Positions 11,401 to 24,000 of a DNA stretch of 64,000 nucleotides are shown here, piece after piece. Each line of letters begins with the position of its first letter. Position 1 is the stretch's first letter. Source of the stretch: Turnera subulata (Eukaryota > Streptophyta > Magnoliopsida > Malpighiales > Passifloraceae); contig JAKUCV010003173.1 of NCBI GenBank assembly GCA_028386065.3, positions 20,564-84,563 on the forward strand. Direction: 5' to 3'. Below the pieces are notes generated by a model. That model was not told the DNA's origin. It saw only the letters and a program-made list of their open reading frames with translations, and did not search any database. A program made the position numbers and the translations under genes.

Positions 11401-14400
11401 TAACCTCAGTCTGCTCTAGTTCACTCCCATCGAGTCTGTCCTTTTCCGTAGAAACCATTAATGTAGTACCAACATAAGTTGTTTAACTTAGCCTCAAATG
11501 AAAAGTAGTTGGGATTGACTAGTGTCTACACAGATGTATAGGAATAGTTGCAAACCTCATATTATGCTAAGTTGGCAACATAAGAAATGTTTTCATCTAT
11601 GGAAACTAATAGTTAGCCAATGCTGGTTTTATATGACTCAAAATACTTTAATAAAATAGAATTGTCAGGAAAATTGTCTTGTTAGCCAGATTTGGATATG
11701 CCCATATTAGAACTATGCCTTTTTAGCTTAAAGATACCTTTATAAAGCCACCACTTGTTCCTCTGCAATTCAAAGTTTCTATTTATGTTTGATGTAGTTG
11801 AAGGGGATTTGAACTAAAACCACACAGGGCCGCGTGCTGAAGGATCTTTGTTCCTTTTTTTGCTCTTTGTCCTGCCAGAGGCTCTGACACCATTGTTTCT
11901 GTGCCCTGGGCTGATGGTAGAATTATTCTGCTCATAACTTTCAAAGTATCTCTCATGTGAATGATCGACAAACACTTTGTAATGATCTTGTACTTCATCC
12001 AAATTTTTCTGTTATTGCATTGTATAGTTCCTCCAAATTGTTTTTTGTTGTAAAGTTATCTTTGCATTCCCAATCTGATCCTAACATTGCCAAGCTTGAA
12101 ATGCTTTCTTCTGCGGGACCAAATGCTTCCGTTTTGCTACTCTTTCCATTTTTTTTTAAATTTCAACTAAGATTTCAAGTTAATGGGAACACGCCCTTAA
12201 TTGCTCCATGACCCGGAGATGAAGAAATTCTGCTAAAGCAATTTTGATAGCATTTTACTACTCAGCTACAGTACTTCGGTCCTACTAAAATAGTCATATT
12301 AGAGAAAAAATTTTGTCCTGATTTATTTATTGTCGTAGAAAACTGAGAGTGTTAATTGTTCTGTTTCCCAATATATCCCCTTCTGATTATCTCCACTTCG
12401 TTTTAGAAAATCGAGGTAGTGTGAATTGGTGGATTTCTCATAGTTGTACTGCTGCGCGTGCAGTCGTTGAGAAACTGCAAATTTGTTGATAGATCACATT
12501 GATGCATTTACTATTCATTCGGAGGTATTGGAAATCCTGAAAGGAATTCTATTTGCCAGCAGGTCTCATGTCTCATTTGTCATAGGATAAGGCAAATTTT
12601 GGATTCATTTCCCTTGTGATTGACCTGGAAGAGAGACAGACGGGGACGGGGGAGGGAGAGGTTGTGGTGGACATGCCAAGTATCCACCTTGGATCATGTC
12701 TTCTTAGGATGAGTTTGGATGCACAGTGCAATTTTGGTGGTAACATCCCGTTTCAGTTAGATAATGCAGTCAGGTGTTTGGGGTAGTAGAAGAAATCAGG
12801 GAGTGGTAACTCATATAGGGGCAAAAACTTTGCACCGAGTTCTGTTACTATTAATGAATGGCTCCACGATTGATGGGCACAAGCATCCTAATAATTCAGT
12901 CTGATGAATCTTCATTATTTGCATATTGCCCTTTTCTCCTAGGTGCTCATTTTGTTTGAGCTTTTAGCGCTTAATGTTTCTTGTCAGCAGCCATGGTTAT
13001 TGGCAAGAACTGATTGAATCAATTGTTTTGGCTCACAATATATTAAATGTTGATCCTGCTACTCACCCTAGAGCCTTGAGACAGGCTGTATGAGTAACTC
13101 ATTACCTTCTGGGTGAAATGCCACAACAATTTAACCAATGTAATTTCCTTAATTCTTTTGCCCTTAGCTTAAATGCCTATCCAAGTGGGATGGATGCTGT
13201 AGCATTTTGCACCCTTTACAATGCATCTATGTTTGTGTTTTCAGTGTTTCACAATGTAAGGAGACATCGAGTTTTTATTGATAAAGCAAGGGTACATTGA
13301 GTTGCGGCATAAGCAGAGTTTATCACTGGGTTGGAGTTTTATTCTGGCAGCTATTGTGGATGAACAAGTACAAGTAGAAGAATTGATAGTATGACTCGTA
13401 ATTGCATGTAGAAGCTTCCATTTTTGGTTGCTGGATGTCTTCATTTGCAATCATATCTCTGCAAATTTGGCGAATGCATTTTCACTTTCTTCCTCTGTTG
13501 TTTCTTCTGGTCTCTTGACTAGGTTGGTAACTGTTTCTAGGACAGTTATGCTTCTTCATCAACTATAATCTTGAAGAGAGTAGGAGATAGAACTAATCGG
13601 AAAAGTTATAGTTGCTCGTATCACTCTGTGGATACTTTTGGCCTTTGGTAGAAATATTTGCATAAATGAGATGTTTCTTTTCATTACTCTTTTCCTGCGC
13701 AAACCACCAATTTTCACTTGGATCGGTGATTTGTCTTAGTTGTGGATGCCTAATTGTATACAAGGATTTCCTTCCTCTAGGAAAGTGAGAATAGCCAGAC
13801 ATCGGTGGTATACATGGGGTTGCAGGAAGTGGGGATCCAAAAGCACTCCTGTCGTTCGATGCAGCTGTACTATTTAAGTCACTGATCTTACTTCCTCTTC
13901 TATGATCCTTTTGCATTGAACATGGTATTGTATTGCTGTTATGGAATCTAACATCTTAATCTTATTATTCATTCTTTTCTTCCCTAACATAATGTTCAAT
14001 AATTTTGTTTTCAGTGTGATGGCTTGCTTGGTTTATGTAATTCATCTGGTAACAATATTTTATGTTTGCAATTCTTTTGGCAGGGCATGTAAGCAGCCAC
14101 TGAAAATCACATCATTTTGGTTCTGGTGTCTCTCCAAATAAAATGGAGATACTCTTGTATGGAGATAGATGGTATCTTCTAACAACCAAGCTAATCTCTT
14201 GCAAAAATTTTAAGCCAACCTCACTCCACATGAAATGAATAATTTGTGCCTCCAGCTACACAAGAAACCTAATAGATACATATCTTGTGTGTATTTTTCC
14301 ACATTGTTGAGAACCTCTAGCTTAAACAAATGATATTGGCACCTTGCACAACTTTTGCTAAAACTTTGCACAACTTTTGCAAAAACTATGTAATTGTACA

Positions 14401-14766
14401 TGAATTTTGCATTGTTTGTTATGTACTCCGGAAAAAGAAACCAAAAAAACACAATGACATTCTATATCTCAAAACTCCAATGCATTCACAATCAAAATTT
14501 TCATGAGTTTTCCAATAACTATTACACCTTTCTCCTTACTGGATGACTTTTCTGAAACTCTTGTAACTGCTAATCCAGTATACTCTCTTTGCATAACTAG
14601 CTTTAGTTCTTGTGTCGTGGCCAGTAAGTAAAATTCTACTTATACATCAGCAAAACAAGGGGGAAAAAATAGAGAAATTTTTACATACTAATTCAGTCAT
14701 GCACCTACTCAAATTATTCCCGGTTTGGTGTAAACATGAAACCGTCTCTGTTGTGGGCCAAGAATC
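8470..14766. other. Long stretch without a recognised gene; scattered coding-like fragments
   Basis: No recognisable protein domain is present. Fragments with coding character occur on both strands. On the minus strand they are about 13687-13916 (contains GSPLPATPCIPPMSGYSHF), 13455-13545, 11815-12150 (two frames, so frameshifted), 10502-10690 and 9230-9587 (coiled-coil-like). On the plus strand, splice-bounded segments 9221-9306 (after tattgtag, before gtgagt) and 10493-10608 join in a consistent reading phase and end at a stop. I cannot assign either set to a family. A decayed gene, an unrecognised small gene or a non-coding transcript are all possible. Confidence 0.3.
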
Positions 14767-17700
14767 TTATGAAGCTTTTGGTTTTGTATGCCCTGCATTT
14801 TCATGATGTTGTTTTGATCTTTCAACTTTCTGGATTGAAAACTTCAACTCCTTTTGAATGTTTAACCTTGATGGCGATAATACAATGTCTTTCCAAATTG
14901 AGCCAGTTTTACAGGCTGAATATGGGGGCTTGTAAAGTTCATTGATTGAATCTGCTGCTTCGTTCAAACTGCCTACCCTTTTCAAACAGTCTATTTCTTC
15001 TGGATCGACCAGCAGGGTTCTCTCTTTGTCTTTCCATCCTATCAACTGCCACAATTGTGTTAGCAATTTGATGAAACAATAAATGAAGTGCTTGTGCAAT
15101 GAATCTCTTGCTCAGTTATCTCCCCAAGCCCTAAAGCTACTGAAATATGTAATTGAGTTGCTTTTATTTTTCTTCCTTTCAGTTATCTTCATAAGACTAA
15201 TGCCACTGAAATTTCTGTTCTTGACTTGCTTTTGGGAGATATTTCTCTATAAATTCTTTTTTTTTTTTTTCCTGAGCAGGAGAACTAATTAGATTGCTTC
15301 ATGTTCAGGTTGAGCTAACTTGCCTCAGTCTGCAGATAGGTGTGGTAAATTCAGGCTTTTCTTCAGTTTTAGAACATGTTAATTAGTAGCCAAAAGCTTA
15401 GCCTTCATACTTCAAACCTCAGAATTTAGTATCATGTCTGACTTGGGATAGTTTACCTCATCCATTATACTTTCTTTTATTTCTTTGCTACTTTCTCTGT
15501 GACAGCTTACTATGCAGCAAAGCATATTGAAATAAGATGGAAGGACAGTCTGTATACCTTAGGCGGACCTCCTAGTGCGTTGGTACAGTAGAGTCTTGCA
15601 TTATCAACCAGGTTGCAGTATGTTAGAAAAGCATTTGAAAATCTCTTGTGAGATTTTAGCTGAGAGTTTACTCTTACAGCTCTCCTGCACATTATAGCTC
15701 TCCTGCATGGACATGACAAACCCAATTGCATTTAGATTAGTACAAGTAATAATAAAAGATTAATGATATAAATTCACTTTGTTTTAGATTATTTTGTATA
15801 ATCTCTCTATTCCGTTTTTATTCAGGTCACAATGTAAAGGTAAAACCATTAGATGTTAATGATTTTGGTCATACCTTATGCCTCTAACAACTGCCAAATA
15901 AGCATCACAAACGACCCCAACCAGCTCTATCCTATACGGTTTCCTCTTTTTCTTTCCATCTATAAGAGGTTGTTCCTCATCAATTTGCTCCCAATAGTTC
16001 TCAGTCACAGCTCCGTCACCACCTACCTTATAACCAGCACCCATGCGATAGCGCCGACGGTGCACAATTCTGGCCATTGTTATAGTCTGCACAACAAATG
16101 GCACCCAGGACAGTGTACCATCCATTATCACATCCCGTCCTTCATTCAGTGCTGTCACCAACAGAGAGCATGCAGCATCTGTCGATGATTGGTGCACCTG
16201 TTTGTTTAAGGTAAGTAAACAAAGAAGAAAACATAAACTGTTGTTGGCTCTTAGTAATTGTCAATACAACCAGAATACAGCCATGCGTTGTTTTAGATAT
16301 TTAACTGGGAAAATGTCCTAATGTTGGAACTGGGAACCTGAAACTAATAAGGATTCAATTTCCATCTTATAATCCATTGAGCCCGTGGAAATTGGGGCAA
16401 TTTGGCAAAATAAACAGCCAATACAATTTCATGAAACTTAAGAGGCAGATAGAGTAAGTCCGTTTGGGGATTCCTCCTTTTTTTTTTTTTTTTCCCCTGA
16501 TGGTTTACGTATATTACCAGTTCAGCCGTTTGGATCATGTCAACATGTCCTCTTGAGCTAAGGGCCCTGTAGATGACATCTGTTTCTTTGAATGCATCTG
16601 CCTCAATAATCACTGCATTCCCTGCTGCTCCTGCCCAGAAGGTTCTGTTCATAAGTCATCAAACCCATATGTTAATTAGCCAGTAAAAAAAATCTCCCGT
16701 TGGTTGCATCTCATAGTATAATGTTCTTACTCTTTGAGAATGTCCTTGAGCACTGTGCTTTTCCCAGCTCCCATCCCACCACCCATGAGCAGGAGAACGG
16801 GACTTCTATCCCCCAACGCTACCGGTGCCATCACTTCAGTACATTGCGAGTCATCACTTGCAGCCAACCCCATTGCTTTCATCTCTTCCACTAGTGTGGT
16901 GAACACCCTAGCAACCTTTAGATTTTTCGTGACCCTCTCAAATATCTGGTCCCTAAATCATAGACAAGAATGAAACATTTCATCAATAATGTTGCAGAGT
17001 TGACCACAGAAAGAGAAAAGAGAGTAAAAAAACAATGAGAAACCATAGTACGCACCTAGTTGCTGCCATGACAATGTGTTTGAGCTTCCTTTTAGGCTGA
17101 TCGTGATCCGAACTCAACACCTGGAATTTGGGGACAAGGAAGCAGTGAGAACATGATACAAGATCACAATCTCAATTACATATAAAAGCATATATTTATG
17201 TATTAAAGTGAACGGAAATTAAGAAAATTTTTAAATGTTCTTTCTCGAAAGACATTTCATGCACAATATGAGGAGACCAACCTATAAAGCCATATATTCA
17301 CCACCTTGCAGCACTTGCATGCAAGTTAGGAGGCTATACACCCTTAAAATGTTTCGTATTTACTTTGTACAGGAGACGTGTGAAATTAAGAAAATTAGTA
17401 TGGCAAAATTAACATCCATGGATGATGGATCTAATTCATGATTCTTTCAATTGGCTTTCCCTTCAAGATCTAGATCCATGAAGTTTTAGTTAATTACCTG
17501 ACTAATAAGGATATCGGCATGGCTCCAATGGTAAGCGAAGTAACTAAGAATGCACCTCTCAAACTCCTCCACAAGTTTAATATAGAGGGAATCGGCATCA
17601 GGTTCATCTTGGAAGAATGTATAGATATCTTCCTCGCACCCTTCACATTTTCGAATATACTCAGATGCTAGCTTGCATAAATGTGGACACTCTCTCCTAT

Positions 17701-18296
17701 CCGCAAATCCCATTTGCCTAGCTGCAATTGAAAGATGATATATTCATATATAGAAAGTTGATGATGATCAAGACAACAAAAATTAACAAAAGAAAAAAGA
17801 AGCGATATATATACACACACACACATATACATATGCATGTGTTAATTATTTTATAATGAGAAAAGATGATGTAATTACCTACATAATGGGAGAACCTCTC
17901 AAGCTTGCCAGCATGACCAACTTTGTGGGATTGTCTAAGGCGGGGGATGATCTTCCGATCTCTTTGCCTTTTCAGCTGAAAATGGACAGCTGCTGCAATG
18001 ATCAGCCCGATGGAGGAAGCTACAAGTATCTGTGTGAAAGTTGGTTTGCTATCATGATCATAATCTGAAGAAACATGGACGCGGGGGAAATTAAGAATAT
18101 CACGTAAAATCAAGAAAGATCAATGCAGACTTAATTACTGGAGGACAAGGAGCGTGATGACCAGTTTGTATTATTATTATTTTCAGACATGATTAATACA
18201 ACAACATACCGTACTGCATGTCTCAGGATTCCAGGGGAAAAGGGTTTCAGTAACTTCTTGATCCGATGTTGTAATGATGGAAAGAAAATTTGCCAT
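14767..18296 (-). CDS. NADKc: Calmodulin-dependent NAD kinase (NADKc-type, zeta-toxin fold P-loop kinase)
   Basis: Nine exons on the minus strand (high to low): 18296-18215, 18064-17879, 17721-17498, 17120-17056, 16952-16731, 16644-16518, 16197-15875, 15702-15558, 15045-14767. All reading phases join and give about 550 residues, close to the Arabidopsis protein At1g04280. The N-terminus has one membrane segment (about 39-58, ILVASSIGLIIAAAVHF) followed at once by a basic stretch (KRQRDRKIIPRLRQ) that is the expected calmodulin-binding region. The kinase domain has the Walker A loop GGGMGAGKST (244-252), then IIEADAFKETD and VIMDGTLSW. The family phosphorylates NAD+ to NADP+ under Ca2+/calmodulin control at the mitochondrial periphery. 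The exon 1 donor was chosen because it keeps the frame (tgca/gtacgg) and is the least certain junction. The gene is divergent from the PPR gene. Confidence 0.9.
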
Positions 18297-19167
18297 TGCT
18301 CCTTCCTCTCATTTGCTTGTTAATCGTTATATTTGTTGGAAGACAGCCATAAAAACTTACATGTGGCTCTCCATCCTTCACCATCTCACCAAAATCAGGT
18401 GGTGACACGTTATGGCCCTTTCAGGCTAGTTAGCTCTCCATACATGGAATTGGACGACTTATCAGTTTGTGTACATGAATTTGTTCAAGGTACATCTCAA
18501 TAGTTTTTGTCGAGAAGGTACATCAATATATAGTTACCGAGATCGGAATGTACCATCATATAATGTCAATTGAGGCATTTACATTTACTTGAACTTCTTC
18601 CCATGTGTCACTGTATATCTGCATTTGATAGGGGGAAAAAAAATGAAGTGATTCATTGGACCCTTCAAAAGGGAGAAATTTCTTTTTATTATCATAGCCA
18701 ATTCATTTGTCTATTTTTTTTTTCCATTAAAATGAAATTTTCGCTTTCTTATTGTACGTTTTACACTGATAAAGCAGGGATTAAATATTATGAATGGGTC
18801 TATGACCACCCAATAAAAAAAAAGATATTATGAATGGTTCAATTTGCGGCGGGCCATGAATTTATGATACTGATGGACCAATGTTATGGGTTCATTGAAG
18901 CATTGCTAGGCCTAGGCTCAGAACAAGGAATTTTTAATTATAACATAAACTGGACCTTGAACCCGAAAGAAAGTCCGTAATTCGGGTTAAACAGTCGGAT
19001 CCTATTCCTATTATCATCAGAGCAATGAAATATGAAGCCGGGTCCAAAGCTCAAGTTCCTGTTGTCGTCCCCGACACCAAAAGGCGGCTGATTTGATTCA
19101 ACCGGCAAAACCAAAAACCTTAATCAAACTTACTGTAACTAAACTCTCCCTCCCTGTCTCTCTTCAA
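18297..19167. other. Divergent intergenic promoter region
   Basis: This 871 bp stretch separates the start codons of the minus-strand NAD kinase and the plus-strand PPR gene, so it must hold both promoters and 5' leaders. It is AT-rich. I see no convincing TATA pair and no open frame of substance. Confidence 0.5.
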
Positions 19168-21069
19168 ATGCCTCTCAAGAGAATCCCACCTTCTACTTCT
19201 TCGCTTACTGCCATTCTAGCATCTCCATATTCTTCTTCAACTGCAGCTCCTCCAAAAACAAGTAAGCTCTCTTCTCTGTTCACTAACCCACATGTATCTA
19301 GAACTAAGAAACCCAACTCCACCTCTTCCAATCCCAAATCCGCACCTAAAGACCAAACCCCACTTGAAACTTTCCTCCATTCCAATTGTAAGTCAGGTAA
19401 CGTCACTCTCAAAGAATCTCTACACTTCTTTGATCACATGATCCGCATGCAACCCCTTCCTTCGAATCTAAGGTTCAATATTTTGTTAAGTGCACTTGCA
19501 AGGAACAAGCTTTATGTCGATGTTATATCTCTGTGCATGAGAATGGGTGAAATTGGGTTGTTAACTCATTTTATTACATTGAATATTCTGGTCAATTGCT
19601 TTTGTAATGTCAAAAGGGTCGGTGATGGATATATGGTTTTCGGGAGGATTTTGAGGAGTGGGTATCAGCCAAATACTGTGACTTTTACTGCTTTGATTAA
19701 GGGTTTGTGTGTGGAGGGTCGGATTGATGAGGCTGTTAGGTTGTTTCAGAAAATGACTGTGTTTGGTCTTTGGCCTTCAGTTAGAACTGTTGGTATTTTG
19801 TTGAGGGGGTTGTGTCAAACTGGGAATACGGGTGCTGCTCTTAAGTTGCATCAACAAATGGCTAGTGGGAATGACGAGTATGGTATTAATTGCAAGCCTA
19901 ATTTAGTTTCGTATAGTGTTATGATTGATGGCCTATGCAAGAATGGTTTGGTGGAGAAGGCGAAAGAGCTCTTTGTGGAAATGAAAGGTAAGGGGATTGC
20001 TCCAGATGTGGTGGTCTATACCTCGCTGATGCGTGGTTTGTGTTCTGTGGGCGAGTATGAGGAGGCTAAACGTATGTTTGTTGGGATGATGGATCAAGGT
20101 GTGCAGCCTAATGTGGTATCGTTTAATGTGCTGATCGAAATGCTTTGCAAGTTGGGTAAGATGGAAGAAGCTAATGAATTGTCAGAAATGATGCTTCAGA
20201 GAGGTATGAAGGCCAATACTTTTACTTATAACCTGATCATGGATGGGTATTGTTCGGTGGGTATGTTTGGCAAGGGAAAAGAGCTTTTTGTTTCTATGGT
20301 CAGTAAGGGTTGTCAACCCGATGTTGTTAGCTACAATATACTGATGAAAGGATACTGCAAGAAGGGAAACGCCGATGAGGCCATGTTTCTTTTCCAGGAA
20401 ATGCGTAATGAGGAGATTAGACCAACTATAATCACATTAAACACCTTACTGTTTGGCCTGTTACTGTCAGATAAGGTTGGAGAAGCACAAAAACTGTTTG
20501 ATGAGATGCAACTTTATGGCCTTGCTCCAGATTCTGATACTTACAGGATTTGTATTGACGGGCTATGCAAGAATGGTTGTGTATCAGAGGCAGAGGACCT
20601 GTTTCACCGGTTAGAAAATACTGCATTTGCATCGAGGGTTGAAATTTGGAACTCCCTAATTGATGGCTTGTGCAAAACAGGGAAGACTGAGAGGGCTTTG
20701 GATCTATTGTACAGAATGTCCAATGAAGGCTTAGATCCAACTGTTGTAACATATTCTATGATTATCAATGGACGTTGTAAAGAAGGCCAATTGGAAAAGG
20801 CTAGTGATCTTTTGTTAGAAATGGAGGCCAAAGGTTGTGCTCCAAATTCGATCACATTTAATACACTCATGCATGGTTTCTGCCAAAATAATCAGACAGA
20901 AAAAGTAGTTGAACTTCTGCATAAAATGAAAACGAGAAATTTGTCACCAGATGCATCCACTTTCTCCATAGTTGTGAGGCTACTCTCGAAGAATCAGAAT
21001 TACAAGGAACTTATAGACTTGCTTCCAACATTTCCTATTCAAAAAACAGAAGGAGCTGAACATGGCTAA
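19168..21069 (+). CDS. P-class pentatricopeptide repeat protein, probably organellar, RFL-like
   Basis: Intronless, 633 residues from the first ATG (the frame is open upstream to 19093 but has no ATG there). The Ser/Thr/Pro-rich, basic N-terminus (first about 70 residues) looks like an organelle transit peptide. After it come about 14 tandem 35-residue PPR motifs plus a partial one, with the repeated GLCK core and final P-D/N (for example DGLCKNG, GYCKKGN). Motif 4 is longer by about six residues. There are no E, DYW or SMR domains. PPR proteins bind single-stranded organellar RNA one base per repeat and act in cleavage, stabilisation or translation. The dense, even N-T-L-I/D-G-L-C repeats and lack of introns resemble Restorer-of-fertility-like PPRs; that subclass is an inference. 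It is convergent with the MUSTANG-like gene 7.3 kb downstream. Confidence 0.94.
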   Translation: MPLKRIPPSTSSLTAILASPYSSSTAAPPKTSKLSSLFTNPHVSRTKKPNSTSSNPKSAPKDQTPLETFLHSNCKSGNVTLKESLHFFDHMIRMQPLPSNLRFNILLSALARNKLYVDVISLCMRMGEIGLLTHFITLNILVNCFCNVKRVGDGYMVFGRILRSGYQPNTVTFTALIKGLCVEGRIDEAVRLFQKMTVFGLWPSVRTVGILLRGLCQTGNTGAALKLHQQMASGNDEYGINCKPNLVSYSVMIDGLCKNGLVEKAKELFVEMKGKGIAPDVVVYTSLMRGLCSVGEYEEAKRMFVGMMDQGVQPNVVSFNVLIEMLCKLGKMEEANELSEMMLQRGMKANTFTYNLIMDGYCSVGMFGKGKELFVSMVSKGCQPDVVSYNILMKGYCKKGNADEAMFLFQEMRNEEIRPTIITLNTLLFGLLLSDKVGEAQKLFDEMQLYGLAPDSDTYRICIDGLCKNGCVSEAEDLFHRLENTAFASRVEIWNSLIDGLCKTGKTERALDLLYRMSNEGLDPTVVTYSMIINGRCKEGQLEKASDLLLEMEAKGCAPNSITFNTLMHGFCQNNQTEKVVELLHKMKTRNLSPDASTFSIVVRLLSKNQNYKELIDLLPTFPIQKTEGAEHG

Positions 21070-24000
21070 CCTTACAGACCAGCTGAATTCAACATTTCAA
21101 AGAACTGCGAATGTTGTTGTCATTGTTGCAACTTGGCAGTATAGTGGTGACAGCGTCCGTGAAGGTGAGAATATGGTGAATTTTGTTTAACGGAAGACTT
21201 CTAGGAACGCATGGGGTTCTGGTTTGTGTCATTAACTACAATTGAATTTGTCAAACTGAGATGTTTGAAGGATAGAAAGAAACTGTTGCTTTCCTTGAAA
21301 TGAGCGACTAGCACTCTTTTACACTTATAGTGTTTAATAAAGATACACTCTTGACAGGATCAGCAGATTGCTAGGGTGCAAGTCAACTACTTACAATGAG
21401 TTACCTGGTATGCAGTGAATACATTCAAAGGGCACATACCATTTGCATATAGGACCTCTTTTTCATGTAATCTGGTGTCTTTCTGGGTGAACTGGCTTTG
21501 GAAACCTTTGACTGAACTTCCTCAGCTCACCCTTGGGTGACTTAACTGGGTCAAAAATGTATCTTCATGAATTTGGATCTGTGCGGGACAACAGTATTCA
21601 AACCCGCAGCTTGGGCTGTATGGGTTCAAGTAGACCTTATAAATGGTAAAGATATCTGCTTTCTGTGTCGTGGAAGCAATCCTGCTTTATAAGTAAATAA
21701 TATTTTCTTTTCTCTGTCGCAGGCAAGAAATTTTCAGATTTCTGTTATTATTCAACAATTCAAAAGCCATCAATTGTTTACTCTTGCTTCCACTGGTGAG
21801 CTGCAAAGGTTCATACATATTGTTTGTTTGATTTGCAAGTACTGCAACTAAATTATGCACTTTACTGGATCTCTAGTAATCTGGTTGTTGGTAAATTATG
21901 CACTTTACTTCTTCTTCTGAATGAATTGTTTTCTGCCTGGACAGAAACTTTCATGCGCTAGGACTTTGTGGCAGCAGATTTTGATTGCTACATATGGAAA
22001 TTTTGATTTGATGAGGCACAAATCTAGGAGGTCGTCATATGAATATGAACGCATCAAGTACTGAACTATTGATGCTTGGTAGCGTGAAAGCTTGGAAAAG
22101 GTGGGTGACATAGGTCGGTGTTTGGAGTAATAATAATGAAGGACGAGAATACTTGCAGTATTGTGGATGATCAATGTTAGATTGTGACTGTTTACTGATA
22201 TAGAACGTATGGTGAGAGTAGGATTTCATATCGCAACTCTTTTAAGAATCATTTTCCCTCTCTTTCTTTACAGCCTATTGCTTATGCTTGCCTAACTACC
22301 TATGTGCCTCCCTTCGCTTTCCACTCTTCTCCAATGAATTTGGCTCCAAATCAATAATAGAATCCTGTCATTTCAAGGATTAAAGCTGTATGTTTCTACC
22401 CCTAAAAAAAGAGAGAGAAGGGATTAAAGTTGTAATGATGTAAAGGCTAAAACTTGGAAAATCTAGGGCCCGCTCCCAATGGAACTCTTACTATTACTCA
22501 AGCCGTTGAGAATTCAGTGATAAATGAGAAAATTTTCTCTGCCTTTTTTCTCTTAAAAAATTATGGGATTAGATTCTATTTGTTTCGTTGAAAAAAGGAA
22601 ACCGGGTATACAAGAAGAGGGGAGGAGCTAATTTTCACATGTTTCCCTTTTTCAGGTAGAAACCGAAAGAAAGAGGGGGCTGTCTTTCCCATAAACAACT
22701 AGAATGATTCTCTCAGATTTGTTCATCACCAAGTCTCTTTATATATTCGATCTTCCCCACAAAACGATGTGGTAGCTAGTCGTCATTTTAGCATAAAAAA
22801 CTTGCACATCCAAGCCATGTGTCTTATTCGAGAAATCCTTTCGTTTTCCATATTCCCCTAACTCAAGTTTGAGAGTAAAATAATTGTGGATCCATATTCA
22901 TGAGAAAGAAAAGTGATCTCGAGTTTCTCATGAGTACTAACGTATTTGCAGGCTAATGTATGAGTTATTAACAAGGGATCAAATAATTCAAGTTTTTGAA
23001 GGTTTATACTTATAGTTACGGCTTGTCGTGACAACATCACATGAAGACATTGGAGGTACTCTTGTTTAAACTTTTGCAGAAAGCAATGAGTATTTGATCA
23101 AGGAAAACAAGCAATATAGTTGATTGAATGATTGAATTCATGATTGTTCACTCTGGTAATAGTTTTGTTTTAATGTTTAACGATAAAATAGGGTGGAGAT
23201 GATTCGTTAGGCTCCTAGGCTTAGCCCTCTAATAGACCTCGTGATGTGGCCTGCAAAGTGCAAAGTACTGTATCTTTTGTATAAATTTTTTTTCCAATCT
23301 CTTTTCTCTGGGTCCAAAAAGTAGCATTGCGCATCAACATTCACTCCACATGCAAAAATTGTTAAGACCAATTAGCTAGCTTTCCCAGTCAGGTGTTACC
23401 TTTGTGTATGAAAGACCGGCGTCAAAAGAGACTACAAGATAATGAGATATGCAAGAAGCAAACGCGTAAAGAAAGCAGAGTCGCTGAACGTAACATCCAA
23501 TTCTTAAAAAGAGAATTTTCCAAGATGGGAACCATCTCATTTCACTACCATGGATTTCAACTGGGCTAACAAATGGAATCTTTTCTAACTGGCCAAATGA
23601 GAGGGTCGACTTATCTTATCGAAATGATATTCCTTGGCCAGTAACAAACCAGCACAAGTAAATAATTCGTTGTAACTACAAGTAATAATAGCAAAGTAAT
23701 CCGATTGCAAGATAACACGGAAGAAGGAAACACGAGCGAAGAATCAAGGGAGCCAAATTGCTACAAAAAAACATGACGGAAATATCACTTCAAAGGGAAA
23801 AGAGAAGCAAAGATTGCTATAAAACGCATGACTAAAATATCACTTCAAAGGGAAAAGAGACAAAGATTGCTATAAGAGGCAATCCATCCCCGGAAAATGG
23901 CCTGCCTAAAGCTGTGAAATGTAGTGGACAGACAAACGGCCACTGAATGGCTCTGCTTATATAAAGGAAAAAAGAAGAAAAACTATATACTTATATATAA

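Noticed and set aside
15853..16188. 111-codon plus-strand frame
   Set aside because: Antisense to exon 7 of the NAD kinase gene.
14767..16952. Zeta-toxin domain as evidence of a bacterial toxin-antitoxin module
   Set aside because: The domain is part of a nine-exon plant kinase with membrane anchor and calmodulin-binding region; no antitoxin or bacterial context exists.
19093..19167. Upstream extension of the PPR frame
   Set aside because: The frame is open but begins with TTG; the first ATG at 19168 precedes a good transit-peptide-like sequence.
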